Below are positions 1-13,147 of a stretch of 64,000 bases of DNA, piece by piece (position 1 is the stretch's first letter; each line of letters starts with the position of its first letter). The notes under the pieces were generated by a model. It did no database searches. It saw only the letters and a list, made by a program, of their open reading frames with translations, and was not told the DNA's origin. This stretch comes from Sesamum alatum. Lineage: Eukaryota > Streptophyta > Magnoliopsida > Lamiales > Pedaliaceae. The stretch covers positions 6,510,001-6,574,000 of the forward strand of contig JACGWO010000003.1 of assembly GCA_034509735.1 (NCBI GenBank), written 5' to 3'. The translations under genes were made by a program, and so were the position numbers.

Positions 1-1358
1 CCCTAGACTAAGGCCGGGAGACGGTAGACGGAAGGACCGTACCCGTACGGAATCGGCACCTAAATGTTCATGCCAATTCACCTAGTCTCTAGTTCCATGG
101 ACCGTTGCTAGACGGCCATCCATGGTAACGGGTCCTTGTGGGACACGGGCCCAAGTCTAGCTGAGGGTGAACCTAAAGGGTCACACACAAATCACGGAGG
201 ATGTTGAGAGATTGACTTGGAGTCAATCTCGAAGGATAAATAAGTAATTGGATTACTTAAGGGAAAGTCCATTTGATGGACGGCTCGATATGGTATCGGG
301 CCCTCGTTTAATCGGTAAATTGGATTTTTGATTAAATATGAAAAGTTGAGATGTTGGATCTTTTAATCCAATTTAAGCGGACATTAAATTAGATTTAATG
401 TCGGGTTCATCATAATTGGATTTCGATAAAAATCCGGTCCGTTAAATTTGACCCGAGATGAGAAATAATTCCTATTTTGGAATAGGAAAAAGTTGGACTT
501 CTTCCTAAATTTCACATGGCCGAAATGCTCCCTTGGAGGAAGCAAAATCAGCCATGTTTCATGCAAGGTGGTATGTTGACTTATCTCTTTTGGAAAGAGA
601 CAAATCAACTCCAATCAAGCCCTTCTCTTTTGGTATGATTTGATCATACCATAAATTTTGGTAGGCTTGATTGAAAAATTAATGGTGATTCATTGGAATG
701 TATCTAAACATCCTTGGATGAACCTAGACACATTCCAATAATCACATTAATTATGTATATATATGAGTGTATACAACACCTTGCATATGTGAATCATAAT
801 TCATCTTTTTCTAGGAAAAAGAAGAAGAAATCGGCCTCTCCTCTCTCTCTCTCTCTCTCTCACACGGCCATCTCCCCCCCTTTCTCACTTGTGTTTTTCA
901 CTTGATTTTGAATCAAGAAGAAGAACAAAGTAGGTTTAAGAGTACACTAATTCATAGTGTTCTTCTCTTAAACCGATTCCTTCTTAAACCCGTTCTCTTC
1001 TAGCAAGGAGAACGTGAGTTTCTTCCGGTGTGGTGTGGATCACCTTTGAAAAATCCATACGTTTGGATTTGTGAGCATTCCGGAAAAAGGGAACAATGCC
1101 AGTAGCCGAGCACACGTTAAATCTACAAGGTAACGATTATTACGCGTTAGTAGATCTTAACTTTCTTTTTCATCTATGCTCTATATGTTATAAGTGTGCC
1201 TTTTAATTTTAACATATCCTACATGAAACGCCCGGTTGAGCACCCAAGGGTACACCCGTTGGGATTTCGCCTTATATGTAATTTATTTTTAAATTACGTA
1301 TTGCATTTATGCTTTCTCGCTTCCGCTCGCGCTCCCGGACGGATCCGCTTATCCTTCA
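1..1358 (+). mobile_element. Copia LTR, 3' part, cut by window edge (copy A)
   Basis: The sequence matches the second half of the 2.2-kb LTRs found at 16720 and 44312, starting at the block that contains CCTAGACTAAGGCCGGGAGA and ending with the terminal ...CCTTCA at 1358. The 3' end is not followed by a primer-binding site, so it is either a 3' LTR or a solo LTR. The 5' half lies outside the window and the target duplication cannot be tested. It carries a CT-rich microsatellite at about 838-862. Confidence 0.9.
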
Positions 1359-2107
1359 AATTTAACCCACAATGTTATTAAGAATGATAGCCATAAAAGG
1401 CGAGGGGTTTAATAAAATATTAAAAGATTATTGAAAACTATATGTATAATATTCTTACAACTTCTTCCATACTAATTAGGTCATTGTAAGATCGAGGTAA
1501 GTAAATAATTAATGTTGTCCCTATTAGTATTGTGTAAGTAAATAACCAGTACCATCTGTATATGTTTTCTTTGTGATATTACTTGTATGTAAATATCTAT
1601 GATTCATACTGGGATTAATCTATTGTGAATGGCATGAGTGACTGGTGAATTTGATGATTAATGTTGTGAAAGTAAAATGAGGAAGTGCATTGAAATGTTC
1701 TCTTTGTTGAATGAAGTGTTGTTCGTACTTGCAAACAAAAATGTGTTGACATGAGGTTTTACGTGACTAGTTGCTTACAAGAACGGTGATATGTGGAAAC
1801 GAGGGAGCGATGAAAATTGAATATAATTATTGTATGAATATCCCTTGATGTATTTATTTATTTTTTTATGGGAATACCGCTTGATGTTATTGAATAGTTT
1901 CTATGGCAAAATGAAATGAAAAGAGTTATGATGTGATATGAAAGAGCTATAATGCGATATGAAAGAGCTACGATGCGAAATGGGATCAATGAGCCTGTGT
2001 GGCATGTCAAGGGGATTCATGGATATATATATATATATATAATGTATAGTGAGGTTGAGTTGGTGGATAAAAATACTATATCACCTTTCTGGTAAGCCAA
2101 CTAGGAA

Positions 2108-2112
2108 AAGAC
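2108..2112. repeat. Target-site duplication AAGAC (left)
   Basis: AAGAC at 2108-2112 is repeated exactly at 4116-4120, bracketing the solo LTR. Confidence 0.9.
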
Positions 2113-4115
2113 TGAAAGATTGTGGATCGTCCCGGGAAATAGCGCGAATGCGGAAGCGCGGTATAAATTTAAATAACGAAATTTAAACATGCTTTTACGA
2201 AAAATAAAGAATACGTTCAAGGGGTGTTCCCTTGAAGTTCCCGGGTGTTTGGTGTATCTCATGAATTAAAAGTATACAAGAATCATGGAGGCCATAGGAT
2301 TAAAAATAAAAGAGGGACAAAAAGTAAAACGAGACCTACCGATTGTCGTTTTCGTTTTCTAACCGGTACTCGCGTTGTTCCCCGATTTGCACCAGATCTC
2401 GTATATGAGACTCTCCAAATTGTGACACACAATCCACCCACTTATCTTGCACATCGTGCTAGCGAACGAAAAAGTATATTTTGGAGAGGATGGATCAATC
2501 GCACGTTATTAGGTTAACGGGATTAATCCTCCTATGTTCAATTGTTCCAAGAACAAAAGAACAAGAAAAAATGTTTTTCTTGGAGAGGAAAGAGAGAGGG
2601 GGCGGACGAGATTAGGAGAGGGAGAGGAAGTGTATGTGTGTGTGTGTGTGTGTGTATGTGTGTGTTTCAAGATTCATCATCCTTCCAAAGGTGAAAAGCT
2701 AGGAGTATTTATAGAGGAGGAGTTTAATCCTCTTCAAACTCCAACTCTAGAAGACTAATTTGACTAGGATTTTGACCTAGTCAAAGTCCTAGTCAAAGTA
2801 GTAATTTGACCTAGTCAAATTAATCTTAGCCATTCATCTCTCCTTTTAATCTCAATTATTAATTTAATTTAATGGAATATTTAAAACCTATTTAAATATT
2901 CCAAAGGGCAACAAATAAATATAATAAATATAAATATTTATTCTAGGCCCATTAAATTAATTTTCTAATAAATCTAATTTATTAGATTAATTCATTTTAT
3001 CTAATAAAAGGAATTAACTCTTTCCAAGAAAATCAAGGACCCGATTAAATCAAATTTAATCATTCCATTTCTCCAAATATTTAATTCTAAATTAAATACT
3101 TAATGTGTGTGGATTGTGTGTAACTCTTTAGGTTCACCTTTCAGCTAGACTTGGTCGGATTCCTAGAATCCGCCCGTTACCATGGGTGGCCATCTAGCAA
3201 CGGTCCATAGCACTAGAGACTAGGTGAATATTCGGGGATGAACATTTAGGCTCTAACAATACACTTGTTCTTCCGTCTACGGTCTCACAACTTAGGGTCT
3301 AGGGCACGGAAAATGTAGGTACCCATTTTGGACCTAAATGTCAGTCTGTCCTTACTAAACGCCGCAAGAGAAACCTTCCCTTTTGTTCAGTTACTGTGGC
3401 CACAAATTTTAGGGACAAGACACAGAGCATATGTGAGACTCAACTGTCAATGCCTTTTGACAGGAAACAGATCCTTTCATGGAAACTACTGTCACTCTGT
3501 ACACCGGAGGTGCACTAGACATGGCTTATGAATACTCAAGTGCATCTTGGCAATCTCTCACCATATCTAAGATACAGCCCCGATATACAGGTAAACTCAG
3601 CCGTTTCTCAAGTCAAAGGACTTAACCTGTACTGTTGGAACCGGGAGCACACGTCATACCTAGCCGACCCTACTCAAGGTCCTCCGGAAGACGGTTCCCG
3701 CGAGTCACCTCAGTCAGCTACTCCCTAGCAGGCTAACCCACTAACACTTCTTAGACGACCTTCGTCATCCGTCGATGAAATACGACAACAGATGCTTAGT
3801 GCCAGTCTCAAGGGGAATCTCAGTATCCATTTTCGAGATTCCTTGACTTGGAGATTTCTGGACTGATTCGGAGGGACTGATTTCATGGACCTACCTCCAA
3901 GCGTAGTCCCAGTCCCCGAAATACGTTTTCAGTCCATGGGCTTTGTTTGCGTAGTGAACAGATATGTATAAAGCAGATAAAGTGAACACAAACAAAGTAA
4001 TGCCAAATGAATTTCACTTCTTTATTCATTAATAATATATCAAATCCTTGAAATTGTCTAGACATAGGTTACATTTCGCCTGCCAAGATTGGCTACATGG
4101 TCACCTATTCTAACA
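2113..4115 (-). mobile_element. Solo LTR of a diverged copia subfamily
   Basis: Read on the minus strand it begins TGTTAGAATAGGTGACC at 4115 and ends ...CCCGGGACGATCC...TTTCA at 2113. It matches the family LTR along its whole length but is clearly diverged. It is 2003 bp, starts with TG and ends with CA, and is flanked by the perfect 5-bp duplication AAGAC. No internal domain or second LTR accompanies it, so it is a solo LTR left by recombination between the two LTRs. It contains a GT microsatellite at about 2631-2666. Open frames in it are LTR shadows. Confidence 0.92.
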
Positions 4116-4652
4116 AAGACGAGTTTGATTGATTATCCTATTATGAGATGATTACGTGGAGAAATGAAATAAAATGTGTTTGATCAAATTGATTATATTT
4201 TATATACGTTGTTTATTTTTATCTTGTTTGAAACTATATTTGAGGTGCATGCATAGTTGATGCCTATTATTTACTTATTGAGTTGCAGGCTCATTCCTCT
4301 GCTAATATATTTCAGGTGTAGATTTTGTTGTGCCTACTCACGACAACTAAGTCCTCGGGCAAGTATGCAATTTTCTCCTCATCGTAAATAACAAAGAAGT
4401 CTCATTTTTTGTTAAAAACGAGAATGGCACGTGAACTAATTATAATAGTTCCATTTTTTTCGTACTTGATATATATATATATATATATGATCTTGTAGAT
4501 GAGATGATAAATATGCTTGTTGTAATGATGAGATTACGTGTATATATACTCAGCAGAGACTGGATTATGTGCATAATTATATATAAATAGGTTTACCTTC
4601 ATTGTGATATTTAGGGGAGATACAGTCGAAGTGCCGTTAGGGGGGTGCTACA

Positions 4653-5576
4653 CCATCCATTTATGGGAGGGGTCCAATTCATCCCTTCTCCAGAAGTGGA
4701 ATTACTTGTCTCTTGGGCCAAAATTTAACGAATTGGGCTTTATTGTAATCCAATTATAATAAGCCCAAGAATCAAATCTAATTTAATTCAAGGTCCAATT
4801 AAATAATGCCCAATAGTCTTTTAAACTAATTAAAAGACCTAAGCCCGTAATCTCTCTTTAATTGATAAATCCTATTTATCAAATAATCGTGGGCAAGATA
4901 CAATGTCGGCTCGTCCATCCAATGGATCATCCCATAAATAATCCAATTGTTTATCATCTTACGGAATTGACTCCAAGTCAATTCCTTCACCTCTTTGGTG
5001 ATTTTTGTGTAACTCTTTAGGTTCACCCTCAGCTAGACTTGGGCTTGTGTCTAACAGAAGCCCGTCACCATAGGTGGTTGTCTAGAAATGATCGATGGTA
5101 CTAGGGACTTGGTGAATGATGGCATGAACATTTAGGCTCCAATTTTGCACGGGTACTGTCCTTACATTCCGTCTTTTGGCCGTAGATTAGGGTATGGAAT
5201 TGGGCGTTGATTCCCATCCTGGACTATGCAATTATGCTTAATACTCGAGATTATGCATAATCCATTGCAGCGACGTAGGAAACCTTTTCCTACTCAATCA
5301 ACTAGTGTGGTCATAGTTTCAAGCAGCATGAACGTGTCTCCAAGTGCACAGAAGATACCTCTGTCACATACTGACAGGGGACGGATCCTCTTCTTGAAAC
5401 CCACCATCCTTACACATTCTGAGTGCACTGGACAAGACTTATAATGAACATGTCTGTGGCACAATTACCTCTCACCAGATCCAAGGTACAACCATTGTGT
5501 ACATATGACTGCCGTGGTTCCTCAAGTCCGAGGACTACTCCCTTACTATCGAAACCGGCTGAACTCCAGTCATACG
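4653..5576 (-). mobile_element. Copia LTR fragment, antisense (copy C)
   Basis: The reverse complement matches the middle of the family LTR, including the GGTGAACCTAAAG block and the region around GGACGGATCCTC (written on the plus strand). It is cut sharply at 5576 where the sense copy B begins, and at 4653 where the gypsy-like tail ends. Divergence is well above that of the two complete elements. Confidence 0.8.
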
Positions 5577-7079
5577 TGTTAGAATAGGTGACTCGAAAGC
5601 CAATAGGTTTGGCGATTTGTAACCTATTATACAACTCGATGTAAATGTAATATTATTATGTGATGAATAAAATGAGTATTCGTCACTTCTGGTGCTTACT
5701 TTGTTGCGCTCATTTCATATTTTTTAAAATGGTGTTTAACTTATATCGCAACAAAGCCCACAGACCATGGATAAGAACTCGTGCAGTTGGGCCACGCATT
5801 GGATGGTGGTCATGAAACCAACTGATTAAGAGTTGGGTCTGAAACATTCCAAGTCGAGGACCTCGAGACAGGGCATCGAGAGTCCTATTGAGACTTGCAT
5901 CAAGAGTCGTGTTCACTGGATGAGTGTCGTGTTTCATCGGCGACAGACGTGGGACGCCTACACGATCTTGATGGGTTGGTCGACTGGGGTCAAGCCGACT
6001 GGACTGACTCGCGGGGATCATCATATGGAAGCCTTGGAGGCTTGGTCGGTATGATTGGTTTTCCCCGATTCCGATAGTACGGGAGTAATCCTCAGACTTG
6101 AGGAATCATGGCAGTCGCGTGCACAGGACGGCTGTATCTTGGATCTGGCGAGAGGTGATCATTCTGTAAGATGATCATCATAAGCCTTGTCCAGTACAGT
6201 CGAAATGTGTAGCGAGGACGGTGGATTCCAAGAAGAGGATTCGTCCCCTGTCAGTATGTGACAGAGGTATCTCCTATGCACTCGGAGACACATTCATGCT
6301 GTTTAAAGCTGTGGCCACAGTGGTTGGTCGAAGAGGAAATGGTTTTCTGTGTCGACGTAATGAAGCATACTTGGTCTCGAGTATTAAGCATAGATGCCTA
6401 GTCAAGGATGGGAACCGACGCCCAATTCTATACCCTAGACTGAGGCCGAGAGACGGGAGACGGTAGACGGAAGGATCATACCCGTACGGAATCGGCGCCT
6501 AAATGCTCACGCCAATTCACCTAGTCTCTAGTGCCATAGACCGTTGCTAGACGGCCACCCATGGTAACGGGCCCTTGTGGGACACGGACCCAAGTCTAGC
6601 TGACGGTGAACCTAAAGGGTCACACACAAATCACCGAGGAGGTTGAGAGATGGACTTGGAGTCAATCTCGAAGGATAAAATAAGTAATTGGATTACTTAA
6701 GGGAAAGTCCATTGGATGGATGGGCCAATATTGTATCGGGCCTTCGTTTAATCGATAAATTGAATTTTCGATTAAATATGAAAAGTTGAGACGTTGGATC
6801 TTTTAATTGGATTAAAAGATCAACGGGAATAATTTATATGGACATTAAATTGGATTTAATGTTAGGTTCGTCGTAATTGGATTACGATAAAACCCAGTCT
6901 GTTAAATTTTACCCAAGAGGAAAAATAATTCCTATTTTGGAATAGGAAGAAGTTGGACTTCTTCCCTTAATTAAACATGGCCGAGATACTCCCTTGGAGG
7001 AAGCAAAATCAGCCATGTTTCATGCTAGGTGGTATGTTACATATCTCTTTTGGAAAGTGACAAATCAACTCCAATCAAT
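5577..7079 (+). mobile_element. Copia LTR fragment, sense, 5' two-thirds (copy B)
   Basis: It begins at the LTR terminus TGTTAGAATAGGTGAC and follows the family LTR to about LTR position 1480, then leaves the alignment after ...CAACTCCAATCAA. The rest of the LTR and any internal region are missing. A 104-codon antisense reading frame at 5710-6024 is shared with other LTR copies. Confidence 0.88.
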
Positions 7080-7581
7080 TAAATAATATTTGGCGATGGA
7101 TATAATTGCATAAGATTTGTCTTATTGTGTATGGGTATATATATATATATATAAGCTTATTAGTTATACTTATTGAGTAGGCAGCTCAATCATTGCTGCA
7201 TATTTTTCAAGACATAAGTCATAGTGGCTAGTCAATCATAAGCTAATCACCAGTATTACTAGGTGGGTTAGCGGTGATAGTTTAAATTCGGAGCTCTTGC
7301 TACATATATACGTAGGCATTAGATTTTTGGGGAATTTATATTTTAAGTTCTATAATGAGTAGAACCTTCACTTTTGTCGTTTCTTATGTTCATAAATGCT
7401 ACGAGTATTTAATACTAAATTTTGAACAGTACTTAATTATTTGATATTGATATAAAATAGTGAAAGAAAAATGAGACTTATCTTATTGGTTTTTATGAAA
7501 ATTTCTTGTAAAACGGGGTTAATTATGCCGAATGTATTATAATTAGTGGTATTTAAGCACAGTGTTGTAGGGGGTGCTACA
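7080..7581 (+). mobile_element. Gypsy-like LTR tail fragment
   Basis: It resembles 4264-4652: TTATTGAGTAGGCAGCTCA, then an ATTTTTCAAGACATAAG block, ending in AGGGGGTGCTACA. As at 4652, it directly abuts an antisense copia LTR fragment. It is AT-rich with no coding content. Confidence 0.45.
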
Positions 7582-8197
7582 CCTAAGCCCATAATCTCTC
7601 TTTAATTGATAAATCCTATCTATCAATTAAACGTGGGTCGGATATAATATCGGTCCGTTCATCCAATGGATCATCCCATAAAGAATCCAATTTATTTATT
7701 ATCTTCTGAATTGACTCCAAGTCAATTCCTTCACCTCCTCAGTGCTTTTTGTACGACTCTTTAGGTTCACCCTCAACTAGACTTGGGCTTGTGTCCAACA
7801 GAAGCCCATCTCATGGGTGGCCGTCTAGCAATGGTACATGGCACTAGAGACTACGTGAATATTGGCTTCAACACTTAGGCTCCCGATTTCGCATGGGTAC
7901 GGTCCTTCTGTCTACCATCTCTCGACCATAGTCTAGCATATAGAATTGGGCGTCGGTTCCCATCCTGGACTAGGCAGCTATGCTTTATACTCGAGACTAC
8001 GCATGCTTTATTGCATCGACGCAGGAAACCTTTCCTTGCTCGATCAACCAATGTGGTCATAGTCTCAAGTAGTATGAACGTGTCTCCGAGTGCATAAGAG
8101 ATACCTCTATCACATACTGACAAGGGATGGATCCTCTTCTTGAAGCCTGTCGTCCTTGATATACATTCTAATTACACTGGACAAGGCATTGGTATGC
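7582..8197 (-). mobile_element. Copia LTR fragment, antisense (copy D)
   Basis: The reverse complement matches the family LTR from about position 600 to about 1250, closely parallel to copy C but with independent substitutions and different breakpoints. It ends where LINE-derived sequence begins. Confidence 0.78.
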
Positions 8198-9600
8198 GAT
8201 AAAGTCTCAAACACTATTCAGAGGGTTTAGTTGAACTGTTGAGTTGGAAAAGTATAAATTCAGCCATGTGGGAAGAACATAAAGAAAGTTGAGGAACGGC
8301 TGGAGAAATTGACTAAGGAACGAATTAGCTTGGCCAATAGGAAAGAAAGATCTAACGTAAGGAGTCAACTTGAGGAATTGTTGTCTCAGTAAGAGATAAA
8401 TGTGGAAACAACGTGGGAAGGTCCAATGGTCTGAAGAGGGTAACCAAAACATGAAGTTCTTCCACGGAGAAACCAACTCAAGATGACAGATGGTGTGCTT
8501 CGAAACAACAGTTACTAGGAACCATTATTGACTATTTTCAGGAATACTTTAAGTCAACCAAATTGGGGGAGAGAGACATTGATCCAAATCTTAAGAGGGT
8601 GCCCGCAATGGTCACTAATAGCTTGAACGAGTCCATGATTCAACCCCTCCGGCACTTGCTATCTCTCTTATATACCCATATCAAGCCCCTGGTTTCACTG
8701 GCATGTCCCCAGTGTTCTATCAAAATTACTGGCATATTGTTGGTAAGAATGTGACCTCCTGTGTCCTTGATATCTTTAATATCAGGCATCTAGATCCGTA
8801 ACTCAACTATACCTACATTGTTTTGATCCCCAAGCATCCCAACCCAGAGGAAGTTAGCCACTTCCATCCCATCAGCCTTTGTAATGTCATTTTTAGGGTG
8901 CTTCCCAAGTTATAGCTAATAGAATCAAGTCATTCCTCCATGATATTATTTTTTAGTCGCAGTTGGCTTTTGTCCCAAGCCTATTGATTACAAATAATGT
9001 ACTTGTTCCATATGAAACTAACCACTATCTAGCACACAAGTATTGTGGGGCGGTGGGTCATGTTGCTTTGAAGTTGGACCTCAGTATGGACTACGACCGC
9101 TTCGGATGGATTTTTCTTGAGAGGGTACTACCTAAATTAGGCTTACCGCGTTGATTGGATTTTTCTTGAGAGGGTGCCTAAATTAGGCTTTGACCACAAC
9201 GTTATCAGACTAATAATCATGTGTATTACATTAGTGTAATTCTCTATAGATCATGTTTTATCTGGAAAAAAGTTTGGATATTTTCACCCATAGAGAGGTC
9301 TCCGTCAAGGGAACCTCTCTCTCTATAAAGTCTGGATATTTTTACTCGTAGAGAGGTCTCCGTCAAGGGGAACCCCTCTCTCTGTATCTCTTTTTGTTCT
9401 GTGTAGAGGCATTGAACAACCTGATCTGTTGGGAGGAAGAAAGGGCTTAATCCAGGGAGTTTCTTTGAGCTGCTATGGACCTAGGGAGGAAGAAGGGCTC
9501 AATCCAGGGAGTTTCTTTGAGCTGCTATGGACCTAGAGTGTCACATCTCCTCTTCGCGGACAATACTTTGATCTTTTGTCAAGCCATGCCGGAAGAACAA
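8198..9600 (+). mobile_element. LINE (non-LTR retrotransposon) reverse-transcriptase relic
   Basis: Broken plus-strand frames show the usual order of plant L1-type RT. There is a linker with a KVQWSEEGNQNMKFFH-like stretch near 8420-8465, then FTGMSPVFYQ near 8692-8726, then an IPKHPNPEE...HPISLCNV block at about 8828-8885. An RGLRQGNPLS-type block follows near 9293-9325 and again near 9351. A catalytic-box remnant reading LLFADNTLIFCQ lies at 9547-9582, where the second aspartate of the usual ADD box is asparagine. Several stops and frameshifts and three short tandem duplications (46, 58 and 53 bp periods) show it is dead. No endonuclease or poly(A) tail was found. Confidence 0.82.
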
Positions 9601-10620
9601 ACAGGGTATTATAGCAATCGATCACGATATTTATAGTTTCTAGTAATATTTTGTAGTTTTTGAATACGTCTAATAATCATAATTGTTAGGACAAGTTACT
9701 ATTCAATCATCGCAAATTAACAAATTTTTGTGACACTTCAATTGTATACTTAACTAAACTAAACAAAAGAATTAAAAATAAACTTTTTTTAGCCTAATAT
9801 AAGGCATATATATATAGGCAAAAAAATATAATCAAGATCGAAGACCATTTTAGATGGAATCGCTTCTACGTACGTAGGCCGGTTTTTCCTAGAATAATGA
9901 GTCCATATACGCTATACGTGTGATAAGGTTTGCATTAAATCCCAGGAGTCAACATGCTTTCTGGCAAAAGTGTGAGCACAGAAGAAAGATATCTTAACTG
10001 GAATTGCACCTAGCTTTTCATGACAATTAGAAAAAGGTGGGGAAAAGCTGAAAAATCGATTTGAAAAGCAAAATTAAAGAAACAAAGGGAAATAGCACCC
10101 GAATCAGCACACGTAGATTTTGGCTGGAAAGTAGGAATTTTGAATGCTTGTCTTATCTTAATGCTTCCAAGTTTTTGTTTTCTTTTTCTTCCTTAAAGTT
10201 ATAATTGCACAATTATATTAATATTTCAACAAATTAAATGATTAATTAATATATATGTTCAATCAATACATCCATATAATTAAATAATATAAAATAAATT
10301 ACAATAAACTCGCATAAAATGGGATAAACATCTCTATATCCGATGAAACTCGTTCATGTGACGTCAATTTTAACAACTAGGTTAAAATGTGATTAGTCTT
10401 CCACGTCTGTTTTGGAGGTACCATATCTCAGATCAATCAAAGCCTCATTATTTTATTCGATTGAATAATGTATTCGTCCTTCATCATCCTTTGTAAAAAG
10501 TCACTTCTTTTCAGCTGCAACTAAGTAATGAAAAAGGTCTTTAGAATTGTTTTAGTGTTTATTGTTCAGTAATGGCCATAACTAATTATTATTGCGGATT
10601 GGTAGCCGGAACAGGTTTAC
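9601..10620. other. AT-rich intergenic, nothing recognised
   Basis: No coding potential, RNA gene or repeat boundary could be supported. Short AT-rich runs only. Confidence 0.6.
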
Positions 10621-10624
10621 AGAC

Positions 10625-11080
10625 ATTTACAATAAAATATAATATTAATGACAAAAAAATATTAGATCATAATTTTAAAATTATCACTTAAAATATATAT
10701 TGAGCGACAAGATTTTGATCTTATCACTATATAATTATTAGTGAAAAAATTTGTGGACAAAATCATCACTATATATAATAAGTGAAATATTTATAGTGAT
10801 AATTTAGTGACAACACTATATAGTGACAATAATTATTTATTATTATATTATTTATTGTCATTAAATCGTCACAATATATATATATACATCACTAATGTTT
10901 TTAATGTCAAGTTTATATTGAAGTTTTTGTTACTAATTCTTACTAACAACAATTTTTACAAAATAATAGTTCATTATGAATTACTAATTTATAAATTATT
11001 ATTCTAAAAGTAAATTTTAATAGTCACAAAATATATATAATTAGTGATAATATATATATTTTTTTTTTTATAGTGAGAGC
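10625..11080. repeat. Inverted-motif-rich AT region, possibly transposon end
   Basis: The motif TAGTGA(C/T) and its complement T(C/T)ACTA recur many times (for example 10723-10745, 10768-10790, 10795-10835), giving overlapping small foldbacks. The stretch ends with a T run followed by ATAGTGAG. This resembles subterminal repeats of CACTA-type elements, but no terminal inverted repeat pair or 3-bp duplication was found. Confidence 0.35.
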
Positions 11081-12939
11081 ATTTGTACCTAAGGACCTAT
11101 TTGTTACGTATGAGATGACATATTTTTTGGAATTTAAGGAGTATTATATGTATTCTTTTGTTAGATAACATCATTTAAAATTTAGTAAAGGAACATATTT
11201 CTGAAACTTGGAAAAATTGCACCAAAAATTTGAGAATGAAATTCCAATAATTTGATGCTAATTTTATTCCTTTTCCTTGGGAATCTATTTCACATATATT
11301 TTTTTATAGTTATTCTTATATCTTTCATCACCATTTATTTCTTTATTGCATTTAAATCTTTTTACTATTATATATTCATAACTGATTATATCTTAGTGTA
11401 GGTTTTGTATAAGATATATAATATATATCTATGTGCACATATATATTTCTTATATTTTGTTTTATTTTGATAATATTATATATATTTTTAGATAAACATG
11501 GCTGTATATATATACATTCATATATACAATATTTTTATACATATATGCAGGGCGGAGGGAGGCCCTATCAAGCCATAGCGGTTGACAGGACTTGACTTAA
11601 TTCGATTTAGGGCTATTAGTCTATCAAGTTTTAGGCCTAAATTTATCTTGTTCATTAAAAATAAAAATAATAATAATCAAAATTCACAATAAATTATTTA
11701 AAGAATAATTTCTTCAAGATCCTACTTTAGTCTCTCTCCACTAGTTAAAATTCATGGTTCCCACTTAGCCAAAAAGAAAAATTTGCTCAATTTTGTAATT
11801 TTCTTAACACCAGGTTATAAATTTTCCCAAAATTCTTCTTGTTTTTATGTTTTCTGTTATTGATTTTCATTATATATTTTTATTTTCGACCAAATTGCTT
11901 CTTTTGATATTTTGTAATTTATTTTTATTTATTACATAAAATAAATTTTACTTTTCTAGATCATGTTTTTGGTTCTTGTAGTTTCATTATTTTATTTGGT
12001 AATGTTTTATTTAAGTATCTGAGGATAAATAAATAAGTGTTTTTCTTAACTTTATGATTATATAACTGTATGTTTTAAAAAATTTTATAGTGTACAGGAT
12101 ACCAAATATATATATATATATAAAAAATGGTTTATTTGCTTATTTAAATGCACTATCCCATGCAGAAACCTCCTTAACAAATGTTATTCCAATCAACACA
12201 GGTTCTGATAGTTTTAATGGAACTTTTAATGTACATAACACATTTGAAAGTTTTTTGTGCAAAAAATAAAAGAAAATCAAAACACATATGAATTGTATTA
12301 CAACCCATAAATCGCAGGGATATTCCGTATTCGTGCTTCATTTATTGGGCTAATGATCTTTTGGACTGAAAAAACAAAAGGAAAATATGAGGTTTAATTG
12401 ATGACCGAGACAGTAACTTCGTTTATAGAAAAAAGTTGGGATTGCATTGCTATTTTTATTTTTCCGGATTTTCATGTATATTATACATATCTAAAATTCA
12501 ATTCATCTTTTAAACTCTTTAGCACGTAAAATAACTGTGCATGTATTCATTTTTATGAAACTAGAAAGCATGACGTTCGATGCAAGTGTATAAGTATGTT
12601 TTTAAAAGTAAATATAACATTTATGTTAACTTTATGATATTATTCATATTTTTTTCATTGAAACATTTATATTATACAATTATACTTTCAAACAAATTAA
12701 TAATAATTATTTAAATTGATAAGGAAACTATTCAATTCTATTATTTGTAATTCACTTTATAAATTTAATTGGTACTACTGAATAAAAAGATATTCCCCAA
12801 AATTAAAATTTTGTATTTTGTATATTCATTAATGATTATTTCATTATTATGTATCAAACCAATTAGTATGAAAATATACAATAATGATAATTGAAAAATT
12901 AATATTAAAATAAAAATAATTAATCAAAGCTCCTTATCT
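11081..12939. other. AT-rich intergenic
   Basis: No genes. At about 11548 the stretch CAGGGCGGAGGGAGGCCC resembles a hAT terminus, but no matching opposite end was found, so no element is claimed. Confidence 0.5.
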
Positions 12940-13147
12940 TGGATAGAAGAAATTCTAATTTAATAAAATAAATTGATCAGTTTTATTTGTAGGTTTTATT
13001 ATGCCTATTTTCTGTTGTTTAATTTTATTTATTTTTTTGTTGCATTTTGTATGTGTGTGTTGTATTTTTTTTACGACTATATTTGAATGTCATCTATTTT
13101 TAATTTATTGAGACTATTACAAACTAATTATGTATTGGCTATTGTTA

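Larger units (their letters stand above)
1359..4652 (+). mobile_element. Probable Ty3/gypsy LTR remnant, split by a solo copia LTR
   Basis: Two flanks (1359-2112 and 4116-4652) read as one sequence once the solo LTR at 2113-4115 is removed. The right part contains the sequence TTACTTATTGAGTTGCAGGC followed by a TTTCAGGTGTAG block and ends in GGGGGGTGCTACA. This layout resembles the 3' half of LTRs of Tekay/Del-type chromoviruses, and a second tail of the same kind lies at 7080-7581. No internal domain or matching left terminus was found, so the assignment rests on the LTR-like tail only. Confidence 0.45.

Noticed and set aside
2245..2758. Two plus-strand frames of 90 and 74 codons
   Set aside because: They are inside the antisense solo LTR; one is partly a GT microsatellite.
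11548..11565. hAT-like terminus CAGGGCGGAGGGAGGCCC
   Set aside because: No opposite terminus or 8-bp duplication found.
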